Below, piece by piece: positions 1-8,504 of a stretch of 64,000 bases of DNA. A program made the translations under genes and the position numbers. The stretch comes from Dyadobacter fanqingshengii (GTDB lineage Bacteria; Bacteroidota; Bacteroidia; Cytophagales; Spirosomataceae), in assembly GCF_023822005.2 (NCBI RefSeq), contig NZ_CP098806.1, positions 6,136,501 through 6,200,500 on the forward strand, written 5' to 3'. The first letter of the stretch is position 1. Every line of letters starts with the position of its first letter. Under the pieces are notes generated by a model. The model was given only the letters and a program-made list of their open reading frames with translations. It had not been told where the DNA came from and ran no database searches.

Positions 1-1
1 T

Positions 2-316
2 ATCCCGGACATTAACCAGATCCAGATCAAGATCAAAAGAGGACGTTTGTTGCCGACCGGAATTTTTAAACTCCTGTTTGGTAAAAAAAATATAACCCGC
101 ATCCGCGTACTCACATTGGGTGTAATTGAAGGATATCGCAAAATGGGCATTGAAGCCTGTTTATATGGCCATATCATTAAAAATACTTACGGTACAAAAG
201 TCACAGGTGGGGAATGTTCGTGGATGCTGGAAGAAAATTATCTGATGAACCACGCCATTGAGCAAATCAACGGAAAGCTGTACAAACGGTACAGATTGTT
301 GGAAAAGGCAATATGA
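2..316 (+). CDS. GNAT-fold acyltransferase, C-terminal fragment (bacterial ceramide synthase-like)
   Basis: Only the last ~104 residues lie in the window; the reading frame is open from base 2. The visible part looks like the acyl-CoA-binding half of a GNAT domain: a strand ending VLTLGVI, then a YRKMGIEA turn that resembles the GNAT pyrophosphate-binding loop, then a C-terminal segment with GGECSWML and KRYRLLEK. The stop overlaps the next gene by 4 bases (ATGA), so the two are translationally coupled. Known: bacterial ceramide synthase is a GNAT-type protein working with an SDR ceramide reductase. Inference: this gene N-acylates a sphingoid base, judged from its SDR partner and the lipid genes downstream. 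A generic N-acetyltransferase remains possible because the N-terminal half cannot be seen. Confidence 0.6.
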   Translation: MPDINQIQIKIKRGRLLPTGIFKLLFGKKNITRIRVLTLGVIEGYRKMGIEACLYGHIIKNTYGTKVTGGECSWMLEENYLMNHAIEQINGKLYKRYRLLEKAI

Positions 317-1338
317 AAGAGAAAGTATTCATAACGGGGGCCAGCGGTTTCATAGGTTTTCACCTGGTTGAAGCTGCACTGGAAGCAGGCATGGAAGTGC
401 ACGCAGCAGTAAGGCCTTCCAGCGACCTGACCTTTCTGAAAAAGCTGCAAAGCGATTTGGAAAAGAACGGAAAAGGCCCGCTGACGTTTGTGAATACCAA
501 TTTTGAGTCAAGGGATTCCTTGAAAGAATTACTGGAAAATGGAGGCTATTCCTACATTATCCATGCAGCAGGAGTGACGAAGGCGAAGAAAACGGCCGTT
601 TATAACAAAGTCAATGCAGAATATTCCCTGCATCTGGCGCAGGCCGCAATGTCAGCCAATATTCCTTTGAAGCGTTTTGTTTTTCTGAGCAGCCTGGCCG
701 CCATTGGCCCGCTTGCTTACGCTGAGCAACAGCTTATTACGGAGGATACATTACCCATTCCTGTGACCGATTATGGCAAAAGTAAATTGCTTGCCGAGCA
801 GTATCTCGAACAAGTAAGCGGCTTACCGCTCACCATTATCCGTCCGACTGCCGTTTATGGTCCCGGTGAAAAGGATTTGTTTATTCTTTTCAAAACACTG
901 AACAAAGGATTGGATGCATACATAGGCAAAGGCCCGCAACGGCTGAGCTTCGTTTATGTGAAAGATCTTGTGGCCGCCACAATGGCCGCAATGCTGGAAA
1001 GCCAGCGCGAAACCTCAGTATACAATATTTCCGACGGACAAGCCTACGACCGTTACGCATTCGCCGACCGGTTCCGGGAAATCAGTGGTAAAAACATATT
1101 CAGGGCACATTTACCTTTGTTTTTGGTGAGGTTCATGGCAGGGTTCCTGGATTTTATATATGGATTTACTTCCGTAACCCCGGTTTTGAATAAGGAAAAA
1201 CTGAAAGAGCTCACAGCTTCCAACTGGATCTGCAGCATAGAGGCAGCCAGAAACAGCCTGCACTATACACCGCAATACGACTTGCGACAGGGCATGCAGG
1301 AGACCTTAATTTGGTACAAAGAAAATAAGTGGCTGTAA
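313..1338 (+). CDS. NAD(P)-dependent epimerase/dehydratase family protein (ceramide reductase-like)
   Basis: This is a 341-residue extended short-chain dehydrogenase. The N-terminal Rossmann glycine motif is TGASGFIG (about residues 8-15). The active site shows a Ser in FLSSLAAIG and the Tyr/Lys pair in DYGKSKLLAEQ, followed by the RPTAVYGPG segment typical of extended SDRs. The C-terminal part is less conserved and would hold the substrate. It starts inside the stop of the GNAT gene. Known: in bacterial sphingolipid synthesis a protein annotated as an NAD-dependent epimerase (CerR) reduces the keto group of the ceramide intermediate. The coupling to a GNAT gene and the lipid head-group genes nearby favour that role here; a nucleotide-sugar epimerase is the alternative. 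Confidence 0.75.
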   Translation: MKEKVFITGASGFIGFHLVEAALEAGMEVHAAVRPSSDLTFLKKLQSDLEKNGKGPLTFVNTNFESRDSLKELLENGGYSYIIHAAGVTKAKKTAVYNKVNAEYSLHLAQAAMSANIPLKRFVFLSSLAAIGPLAYAEQQLITEDTLPIPVTDYGKSKLLAEQYLEQVSGLPLTIIRPTAVYGPGEKDLFILFKTLNKGLDAYIGKGPQRLSFVYVKDLVAATMAAMLESQRETSVYNISDGQAYDRYAFADRFREISGKNIFRAHLPLFLVRFMAGFLDFIYGFTSVTPVLNKEKLKELTASNWICSIEAARNSLHYTPQYDLRQGMQETLIWYKENKWL

Positions 1339-1431
1339 AGTAAAGCCATTCCCGATGGAGCACCAAGCGTAGCGCCAGGGTAAAGCACCCCCGCGAGGGA
1401 AACATGAAAAATAACGTTATGAAGTTCAACA

Positions 1432-3999
1432 ATGAAAACAATAAATAAGTCGGTATGGTTAAAACTTTTCCTGGTTATCTGTCTTGCACAGACCTTTTCC
1501 GGAACAGCCATAGCGCAAAGCACCACAATTAAAGGAACCGTCACCGACGCAAAAACAGGCGAAACATTGCCTTTCGTGTCCGTCCTGATCCCGGGAACAA
1601 CCATGGGAACAGCTTCCGACGCAGACGGAAAATATGCGATGACATTGCGTGAAGATTACAAAACCGTAAAATTCACATACGTAGGATATCTCAGCATTGA
1701 AAAACCCATCACACCCGGCATTGATCAGGTGATCAATGTGAAAATGGCGGTGGATGCTTCCATGTTGAAAGAAGTGACCATTAAGGGAAGGGGACGTTAC
1801 AGAAACAAAGACAATCCTGCCGTTCAACTGATCCGTGAGGTGATTGCGCACAAGGACCAGAACAAGATGGCCGCCAGCGACTTTGTTGAGTACGAGCAAT
1901 ATGAAAAAATCTCGTTTGCACTGAGCAACCTGTCAGACAATTTCAAGGAGAAGCGCATTTTCAAGAATTACCAATTCCTTTTTGAGGATCAGGATTCGAC
2001 GGCAATGGGTGGCAAGAATATGTTGCCTGCTTACATTCAGGAAAAGCTATCGCAGGTTTATTTCCGCAAAAACCCTTATACCAAAAAACAATGGGTGCTG
2101 GCCAACAGAAGAGCGGAATTTGACTCAAAATTTGTTGATAATGATGGTCTGAGTGCTTATTTCAACAGGTTATACGAAGATGTAAATCTTTACGAAAATG
2201 ACATTTCAATTGCTACAAACCTGTTATTAAGCCCTATCGCGAATTCCGCGCCGACATTCTACAAGTTCTTCATTCGCGATACGATCAAGACAGAAACGCC
2301 GTGGCTGGTTGAATTGGGTTTTGTGCCGAGAAATAAAACAGACATGCTTTTCGAAGGTAAGCTGTTTATCACATTGGACGGAAATTATGGAGTTCAAAAT
2401 GCCTATCTGACTGTCAACAAAGACATTAACCTCAATTTCATGCGTGACCTCGAAGCGCGTCTGGAATATGAAAAAGGACCGGACGGGCGCTATCACCCGA
2501 CCAAGACGACACTGGGAATGGAGTTCGCCCTGGGCGAGAAGAATGCAGGTTTTTACGGTCAGCGTGTGGTAAATTTCAAAAACTACACCATTAACCAAAG
2601 TCGGCCCGACAGCGTTTACAGTGGGCCAAGAGAAGAAGTTGCTTTCAATCCGAGTACAAATTCGGGTGAAGCATTCTGGGCTGGCGCGCGGCACTTGCCT
2701 CTGGAAAAAATGGAGCTGAATATTTACAGAAATGTGGATACGCTGCAGACCATTCCGTCATTCCGCAGGACTATGGACATTGCCACGCTTTTCTTGTCCG
2801 GTTATAAATCGTTTGGAAAAGTGGAAGTAGGACCGGTGAACACGTTTTACAGTTTCAACCCGGTCGAAGGTTTCAGGCTGCGTTTTGGCGGACGGACTAC
2901 AACGGATTTCAGCAAGCGCTTCTATCTGGAAACTTATGCGGCTTACGGTTTCAAAGACCAGAGATGGAAGTATTTTTTGAGCGGCACTTATTCATTCAAT
3001 AACAAATCCGTTTACCACTTTCCTCTGAATTACATCCGCGCCAGTTACCAGCGTGATACCAAGATCCCGGGACAGGATTTGCAGTTTGTGCAAGAAGATA
3101 ACTTCCTTTTATCATTCAAAAGAGGCGATAACAACCGCTGGCTTTACAATGATGTATACAAGCTGGAATATGTCCGCGAGTTCGAAAGCCGCTTTTCTTA
3201 TAAGATCGGTTTTACGAACTGGAGACAAACACCCGCCGGGATTCTGCGATACGAAAAGCTTGATAGTGAAGGCGTTTTAGAGAATGTAGGCGGCCTGAGC
3301 AACACAGAAGCAAACCTGGAACTGCGCTATGCACCGCATGAGCAATATTATCAGGGAAAACTGTATCGGACGCCGATCATTAACAAATATCCGATTTTCA
3401 CATTGCGCTATAATGCAGGTTTGAAAGGTGTTTTTGAAGGGCAAAACCGTTATCACAACGTTTCAGCTAACATTGCCAAGCGTGTTTACCTGTCGCAGTT
3501 TGGTTATGCGGACGTCACGGCTGAGGGAAATTACATTTTCGGAAGCAACGTGCTGTTCCCGCTGCTGTCCATCCACCGCGCCAACCAGACTTACGCTTAC
3601 CAGCTCAACAGCTATAACCTGATGAACTTCCTGGAATTTGTGAGTGATCATTATGCCAGCCTGGACGTGCAGTATTACATGAACGGATTCATTTTTAATA
3701 AAATACCACTGTTGAAAAAACTGAAACTGAGAGAAGTTTTCAGCTTCAAAGGGTTGATGGGCGGACTTAGGGATGAGAACAATCCTACAAACAATCCCGG
3801 ACTCTTCCGCTTTCCGGTGGATGAGAACGGTAAGCCGATCAGCTATACATTGTCGCGCGAACCTTACATTGAGGGAAGCGTCGGCGTAGCGAATATTTTC
3901 AAGCTGCTAAGAGTCGATCTCGTGAAACGTTTTACTTATCTGGACAACCCGAATGTTTCGGAATGGGGGATAAGAGCGCGGTTCCGGCTTGATTTTTAA
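1432..3999 (+). CDS. DUF5686/carboxypeptidase-regulatory-like outer-membrane protein
   Basis: This 855-residue exported protein begins with a signal peptide ending near TAIAQ (residue 29). A CarboxypepD_reg-like beta-sandwich follows (about residues 32-115; GTVTDAKTGETLPFVSV and GTASDADGKYAM). The remainder is long, aromatic-rich and beta-strand-like, and ends in phenylalanine (RARFRLDF), as outer-membrane barrels do. This matches the Bacteroidota DUF5686 family, whose molecular role is not established. No TonB plug motif is apparent, so it is not a normal SusC receptor. Its position between the sphingolipid-like SDR and the head-group genes suggests, as inference only, a role in placing a lipid or surface polymer in the outer membrane. 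The 93-bp gap before it has no clear terminator. Confidence 0.8.
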   Translation: MKTINKSVWLKLFLVICLAQTFSGTAIAQSTTIKGTVTDAKTGETLPFVSVLIPGTTMGTASDADGKYAMTLREDYKTVKFTYVGYLSIEKPITPGIDQVINVKMAVDASMLKEVTIKGRGRYRNKDNPAVQLIREVIAHKDQNKMAASDFVEYEQYEKISFALSNLSDNFKEKRIFKNYQFLFEDQDSTAMGGKNMLPAYIQEKLSQVYFRKNPYTKKQWVLANRRAEFDSKFVDNDGLSAYFNRLYEDVNLYENDISIATNLLLSPIANSAPTFYKFFIRDTIKTETPWLVELGFVPRNKTDMLFEGKLFITLDGNYGVQNAYLTVNKDINLNFMRDLEARLEYEKGPDGRYHPTKTTLGMEFALGEKNAGFYGQRVVNFKNYTINQSRPDSVYSGPREEVAFNPSTNSGEAFWAGARHLPLEKMELNIYRNVDTLQTIPSFRRTMDIATLFLSGYKSFGKVEVGPVNTFYSFNPVEGFRLRFGGRTTTDFSKRFYLETYAAYGFKDQRWKYFLSGTYSFNNKSVYHFPLNYIRASYQRDTKIPGQDLQFVQEDNFLLSFKRGDNNRWLYNDVYKLEYVREFESRFSYKIGFTNWRQTPAGILRYEKLDSEGVLENVGGLSNTEANLELRYAPHEQYYQGKLYRTPIINKYPIFTLRYNAGLKGVFEGQNRYHNVSANIAKRVYLSQFGYADVTAEGNYIFGSNVLFPLLSIHRANQTYAYQLNSYNLMNFLEFVSDHYASLDVQYYMNGFIFNKIPLLKKLKLREVFSFKGLMGGLRDENNPTNNPGLFRFPVDENGKPISYTLSREPYIEGSVGVANIFKLLRVDLVKRFTYLDNPNVSEWGIRARFRLDF

Positions 4000-4030
4000 G
4001 GAGGACAAAAAAATACGACACCAATTATAT

Positions 4031-4744
4031 ATGAATTACGCAATTATAGCGGCCGGAGAAGGATCACGTTTGGCAAAGGAGGGCTTTCCGCTTCCCAAAC
4101 CAATGGTGACACTTTATGGAGAAATGCTGATAGACAGGCTGATAGGGATCTTTATGCGCAACAAGGCGGAAAAGATCATGATCATTATCAACGAAGAGTC
4201 AGCCGCCCTGGAAAGTCACTTGTCCGAACTGAGCCTGACATTGCCGATTCAGATCGTGAAAAAATCAACACCGAGTTCGCTGCATAGCGTTTTCGAACTG
4301 CTGGGAAGCGATCCGGAACTGGAAGCCATTTGCCTGACAACAACAGACACGGTTTTTAAAGAAGACGAATTCACCGCCTACATTCAGGAGTTCGCAGGCA
4401 GTAAAGAACTGGGCGGCCTTATGGCGGTAACAAGCTTCATAGACGACGAAAGCCCGTTATATGTAACAGTGGACCATGCGGCGAACATTACCGCATTCAC
4501 GGATACAAACACAACGCAAACCACGTTCGTTTCTGGCGGAATCTATTGCCTCAGAAAAGAAGCTATTGCGCTGGTAAGCGAGGCCGTAAACAATGGTGTA
4601 AGCCGGATGCGCAATTTTCAGCGCCAGTTGCTGGAAAGTGGCATTCATCTGAAAGCTTATCCGTTCTCGAAAATTGTGGATGTAGACCACGTGCAGGATA
4701 TTAAAACAGCCGAGCTTTTTTTAAGCCCCGAAACTGCTGTTTGA
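4031..4744 (+). CDS. Sugar/alditol-phosphate nucleotidyltransferase (NTP transferase family)
   Basis: This 237-residue protein is a single nucleotidyltransferase fold. The N-terminal nucleotide-binding signature is IIAAGEGSRLAKEG (residues ~4-17), followed by PKPMVTLYGEMLIDR, the usual lysine-containing NTP-transferase motif. TTTDTVF (~residues 98-104) fits the metal-binding Asp region, and VDVDHVQDI near the end supplies the second metal-binding segment. I chose the ATG at 4031 because the conserved fold begins at once; an upstream extension gives non-homologous residues. Known: related enzymes include CTP:inositol-1-phosphate cytidylyltransferases that feed CDP-alcohol transferases. With such a transferase two genes downstream, the product is probably a CDP-activated polar head group. 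The substrate cannot be read from sequence. Confidence 0.75.
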   Translation: MNYAIIAAGEGSRLAKEGFPLPKPMVTLYGEMLIDRLIGIFMRNKAEKIMIIINEESAALESHLSELSLTLPIQIVKKSTPSSLHSVFELLGSDPELEAICLTTTDTVFKEDEFTAYIQEFAGSKELGGLMAVTSFIDDESPLYVTVDHAANITAFTDTNTTQTTFVSGGIYCLRKEAIALVSEAVNNGVSRMRNFQRQLLESGIHLKAYPFSKIVDVDHVQDIKTAELFLSPETAV

Positions 4745-4808
4745 TTTAAAATATATTGAGTAACAGACACCAAATAAAGGCAGGAGCATATTATCTGCCG
4801 CAGCGTAA

Positions 4809-5678
4809 ATGAGTGAATTAAACATTTTAGGCGTTCCCAGGAACCGCAAGTTCTCGCCTAACCACATTGGAAATGATGATGCGATTTTTTCTTTGACAGC
4901 AAAGGAATTAGAGAAAATGGGATGCAAAGTGCGGATCAGTTTTGAAGACGATTTTTTACAAAACGAAAACATTACCGAGCAAAAGATCTTCACAATGGCC
5001 CGCCAGAAAGAAGTAGTCAAAAAACTGCAGGCTTTGGAAGAAAATGGTGCACAGGTTATTAACTCAGCATTTGGCATCGAAAATTGCTTTCGGACGAACC
5101 TGACCAACGCATTGAACCTGAACAACATTCCGGTCGCCGAAAGTTACATTGTGCCAACGGACTATCTGGGTGACGAGGTTTTTGATGCAATTACCGGTAA
5201 AGGTTATTGGATTAAAAGGGGCGATTTTCACGCTATTCACAAGGAAGACGTGTCATTCGCAGCGTCGCGTGAGGAGGCCAGGGAAATTTTGCGGGAATAT
5301 GCATTGCGTGATATACCCGATGCCGTGATCAGTAAACATTTGATCGGCGACCTGGTGAAATTTTATGGCGTGCGCGGAACAGACTTTTTCTTTTGGTTTT
5401 ATCCATATGATAACAACCATCATAAATACGTTGAATATCAAAACATTAACGGCAATTCGGCTTACTATGCTTTCGATGCAGATAAATTGAAAAACGTCGC
5501 AACAGAAGCGGCGGGAGTGGTTGGAATAGATGTTTACGGCGGTGACGCCATTATCGGCAAAGACGGCAGTTTCGGCATTATTGATTTAAATGACTGGCCC
5601 AGTTTCGCGCCATGCCGTGATCAGGCCGCAGGCCACATTGCCCGTATGATTTACGAGAAATTTACAAAAAGCAATTAA
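4809..5678 (+). CDS. ATP-grasp family enzyme in the lipid head-group cluster
   Basis: This 289-residue protein has the look of an ATP-grasp ligase or kinase. The central part carries a lysine strand (GYWIKRGDFHAIH, ~residues 132-144), then ISKHLIGDLVKFYGVRG, and a C-terminal metal site with GGDAIIGKDGSFGIIDLNDWPS, where the acidic residues and the Asn of DLND would hold Mg-ATP. The family ranges from amino-acid ligases such as RimK to inositol-polyphosphate kinases of the ITPK type, so either ligation or phosphorylation is possible. The stop shares its last base with the start of the CDP-alcohol transferase gene, which argues for a shared pathway. No standard phosphatidylinositol pathway I know includes an ATP-grasp step. 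The reaction is unknown. Confidence 0.7.
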   Translation: MSELNILGVPRNRKFSPNHIGNDDAIFSLTAKELEKMGCKVRISFEDDFLQNENITEQKIFTMARQKEVVKKLQALEENGAQVINSAFGIENCFRTNLTNALNLNNIPVAESYIVPTDYLGDEVFDAITGKGYWIKRGDFHAIHKEDVSFAASREEAREILREYALRDIPDAVISKHLIGDLVKFYGVRGTDFFFWFYPYDNNHHKYVEYQNINGNSAYYAFDADKLKNVATEAAGVVGIDVYGGDAIIGKDGSFGIIDLNDWPSFAPCRDQAAGHIARMIYEKFTKSN

Positions 5679-6649
5679 TGGATCCAGTTAGAAAGCGCCC
5701 CGAAACGACCAATACTGAACCTGAACTTTCAGCATTTGAAAGTTCGCTGAAATCCAATGATACGGAAGAGCAGATCGACATTTGGTTTTACCGGCCCATT
5801 GGGTATCAGATTGCATTGTTTTGTGCCAAAATAGGGTTAAGGCCCAATCCGGTGACCATTATCAGCATTTTCTTCGGCGTCGCGGCCGGGATCCTGTTTT
5901 ATTATCAGGAGCTATGGATCAATGTGATCGGGATGTTGCTGCTGGTTTTTGCCAATTCGCTGGACAGCGCGGACGGTCAGCTGGCGCGGATGACGAATGA
6001 CAAGAGCCGGTTAGGACGGATTTTGGATGGTGCTGCGGGTGATTTCTGGTTTATTGCCATTCACATTGCGATCTGCCTCAGGAGCATGAACGAGGGTTGG
6101 AGCGCGTGGATCTGGGTGCCGGGTGTGCTCGCAGGAGCGTCGCACGTGGTGCAGTCGGCGATGGCTGATTATTACCGGAATGTGCATTTGTTTTTTATCA
6201 AAGGAACTTCGGGAAGCGAGCTGGACAACAGCCGCGACTTGCAGGCTGAATATGACAACCTAAGTTGGAAATCGGATTTTGGAATGAAATTCATCGCCCG
6301 CACTTATCTGAACTATACTAAGTTACAGGAAAGCTTTTCACCGCAATTGCAGAAGTTGCTAAGCCTGGTTCGTGAAAAATATAAAACAGGTTTGCCGAAA
6401 GATCTGGTCACCGATTTTAGGGCGCATAACAAGCCATTGATGAAGTATACCAATATTGTCCAGTTCAATACAAGGGTGCTATTCCTGTTTCTTTGGCTGT
6501 TTTTGGACCAATCTTGGATTTATTTCTTCTTCGATATGTTTGTTCTTAACCCCATCCTGATCTACATGATCGTGAACCAGGAAAAGGTGAGCCGTTATTT
6601 TTATCAAAAGATTTTGACTGAAAAAACGAATGAATTCCAAGGCGTATAA
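5678..6649 (+). CDS. CDP-alcohol phosphatidyltransferase family membrane protein
   Basis: This 323-residue integral membrane enzyme is expected to transfer a phospho-alcohol between a CDP-activated donor and an alcohol acceptor. The signature is D96-x2-D99-G100-x2-A103-R104-x8-G113-x3-D117, matching the family, but the last Asp is at 122 instead of 121 (LDGAAGD), one residue beyond the textbook spacing. Hydrophobic segments lie near residues 58-92, 125-165 and 265-305. A long polar N-terminus (~35 residues) and a soluble stretch around 185-255 are larger than in minimal family members. It overlaps the ATP-grasp gene by one base and the next gene by 20 bases. Together with the nucleotidyltransferase it could condense a CDP-head group directly with diacylglycerol or ceramide. 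Confidence 0.85.
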   Translation: MDPVRKRPETTNTEPELSAFESSLKSNDTEEQIDIWFYRPIGYQIALFCAKIGLRPNPVTIISIFFGVAAGILFYYQELWINVIGMLLLVFANSLDSADGQLARMTNDKSRLGRILDGAAGDFWFIAIHIAICLRSMNEGWSAWIWVPGVLAGASHVVQSAMADYYRNVHLFFIKGTSGSELDNSRDLQAEYDNLSWKSDFGMKFIARTYLNYTKLQESFSPQLQKLLSLVREKYKTGLPKDLVTDFRAHNKPLMKYTNIVQFNTRVLFLFLWLFLDQSWIYFFFDMFVLNPILIYMIVNQEKVSRYFYQKILTEKTNEFQGV

Positions 6650-7643
6650 AGCCCTTTTCATGGCCATAGGCATTCTGTCGCTAGGATATATGATCTATGG
6701 CACGGGGCCGCTTGTGATTTGGGAAAACATTAACAGGACAGGCATCTGGTTTATCCCGGTCATCGGGAGCTGGCTGGTAATTTACGTCCTGAATGCGCTT
6801 GCTTTCCGGTCGATTATCCGGGAGCCGAATTTGCCTGAAAGCAATCTTTCATTTTGGTCTGTCTTGAAGCTGACCATCTCGGGATATGCGATCAATTACA
6901 TTACGCCGTTTGTCGCGTTAGGCGGCGAGCCTTACCGGATATTGGAACTGAAACCCGCATTAGGAATCCAGAAAGCCACATCTTCGGTGCTGCTTTACAG
7001 CCTAATGCATATGTTTTCGCACGTTATTTTCTGGCTGGCTTCTATCGTTTTGATCGTCGCCGTGGTGCCATTGAATAATGTAATGCTGGCGGGTTGCGGG
7101 ATTCTATTGGTTACGGGGCTGGTTTTAGGATATTGGTTTATCAATGTTTATAAAAAAGGTTTTACCGTAAGCACATTCCGCCTTTTGGAAAAGATCCCTT
7201 TTATAAAAACCAAAGCCAGGGCATTTGCACTAAAAAACTCAGAAACATTATACGAGGTAGACGACCAGATCCGCATTTTATATGCCGAAAGGAGAAACAT
7301 TTTTTACTTGTCGTTGTTCTATGAATTCACCGCAAGGGTCATTGGTTGCGCAGAGATCTTTTTCACCGCTCACGCCATTGGTTTAGGAATGTCCTTGTCG
7401 GAATCGCTGATCATCAGTTCGGGATCGTCGCTCTTTGCCAACCTGATTTTCTTTTTCCCGATGCAATTGGGCACAAGGGAAGGCGGACTTGCACTTGCAT
7501 TAAGCAGCGTGGGTTTCGCAGCATCACAAGGCATCTTCATCGGGATCGTGATGCGGATCCGGGAAATTTTCTGGATCATCGTTGGTTTAGCGTTGATGAG
7601 TAAAAAGGTGAAGGTAAAGGAAGAAGCCGTTTTGGCTGATTAG
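6630..7643 (+). CDS. Lysylphosphatidylglycerol synthase TM-region/UPF0104-type membrane protein (flippase-like)
   Basis: This 337-residue polytopic protein has roughly eight hydrophobic segments and the layout of the UPF0104/AglD/LPG-synthase transmembrane family: a first helix from residue 5, an ITPFVALGGEPYR segment (~residues 90-102) and a late FFPMQLGTREGG motif (~residues 275-286), both of which are typical. The soluble aminoacyl-transfer domain of MprF is absent, so it cannot make lysyl-phosphatidylglycerol by itself. Related membrane-only proteins act or are proposed to act in lipid translocation. It begins 20 bases inside the CDP-alcohol transferase gene, so coupled translation is likely. 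I infer that it flips or presents the lipid made by its neighbours. Confidence 0.8.
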   Translation: MNSKAYKALFMAIGILSLGYMIYGTGPLVIWENINRTGIWFIPVIGSWLVIYVLNALAFRSIIREPNLPESNLSFWSVLKLTISGYAINYITPFVALGGEPYRILELKPALGIQKATSSVLLYSLMHMFSHVIFWLASIVLIVAVVPLNNVMLAGCGILLVTGLVLGYWFINVYKKGFTVSTFRLLEKIPFIKTKARAFALKNSETLYEVDDQIRILYAERRNIFYLSLFYEFTARVIGCAEIFFTAHAIGLGMSLSESLIISSGSSLFANLIFFFPMQLGTREGGLALALSSVGFAASQGIFIGIVMRIREIFWIIVGLALMSKKVKVKEEAVLAD

Positions 7644-7738
7644 ATTGCCTGGTGGCAATCACCTATCAGCGAGATTTTGACTTAATATTTTTGAATTCAA
7701 TAAAGGCCGGAAGCTGCATGCGGAAAGCCGAAGCGCGT

Positions 7739-8452
7739 ATGATTAAAGGAATTTTATTTGATTACGGTGGTACGATCGATACCAACGGCCTGCATTGGGC
7801 TAATGTTTTGTGGGAAAGTTACCAGCGTAACCAGGTAAATGTGGATCGGGACGCATTTGCAGAGGCATACAAATACGGCGAGAGAGCTCTGGCAATCAAA
7901 CCGATCATTGAACCGCATCACGTATTCTATGACGTTTTGTTTTTAAAAGTTGAACAGCAATTCAGCTTTTTGCGAGAAAAGGGATTTGAATTAAATGATG
8001 GGGCCATTGAGGCGATAGCCAGCGAATGTAACCGTTTTGCACACACTACTGTTGAAAAAGCCGCGCCTGTTTTGGCACAACTGGCGCAAAAATACCCGCT
8101 CGTGATGGTTTCCAATTTTTACGGAAACATCAATCATGTTCTGCAGGATTTCGGCATTGCACATTATTTCCAGGCTGTTGTTGAATCTGCCGTTGTTGGC
8201 GTCCGGAAGCCCAACCCGCAAATTTATCAGCTCGGAATTGATAAGCTGGCGCTGCCTCCTCAGGAATGTGTCGTGATCGGGGATTCGTATTCCAAGGATA
8301 TTCAGCCGGCCAGGTCATTAGGCTGCAAAACAATCTGGCTGAATGTGAAAGGATGGGATGAAGCCGATGATTCGAATTTGAAAGTTTCGGAGGCGGATGT
8401 TGAGATTACCGATTTTGCCCAAATAGCGGACACAATTACAATTTGGGGTTAG
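7739..8452 (+). CDS. HAD-superfamily (subfamily IA) hydrolase, likely phosphatase
   Basis: This 237-residue protein shows all four HAD motifs: motif I FDYGGTID at the N-terminus (nucleophile Asp), motif II VSNFYGN, motif III lysine in VGVRKPNP, and motif IV GDSYSKDIQPARS. The second acidic residue of the usual DxD is Gly (DYG), a variation seen in other HAD-IA members such as YihX, so it does not rule out catalysis. An alpha-helical cap lies between motifs I and II. I chose the ATG at 7739 because the HAD strand follows directly; the frame extends upstream to 7652 without recognisable homology. Setting suggests dephosphorylation of a head-group phosphate or lipid intermediate; the substrate is unknown. 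Confidence 0.8.
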   Translation: MIKGILFDYGGTIDTNGLHWANVLWESYQRNQVNVDRDAFAEAYKYGERALAIKPIIEPHHVFYDVLFLKVEQQFSFLREKGFELNDGAIEAIASECNRFAHTTVEKAAPVLAQLAQKYPLVMVSNFYGNINHVLQDFGIAHYFQAVVESAVVGVRKPNPQIYQLGIDKLALPPQECVVIGDSYSKDIQPARSLGCKTIWLNVKGWDEADDSNLKVSEADVEITDFAQIADTITIWG

Positions 8453-8504
8453 TTGTCAACTTTTATCGGGCACCGACACAAGCCTTGATAAAATTAAATT
8501 GAAA

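Noticed and set aside
1339..1431. GC-rich 93-bp spacer with CCCCGCGAGGG as a terminator or RNA gene
   Set aside because: The stem is only a few bases long, there is no T tract and no tRNA-like fold.
3998..4004. AAGGAGG before the nucleotidyltransferase as a start-deciding ribosome site
   Set aside because: It is 26 bases from the ATG. The codon at normal distance is ATA, and Bacteroidota rarely depend on Shine-Dalgarno sequences.
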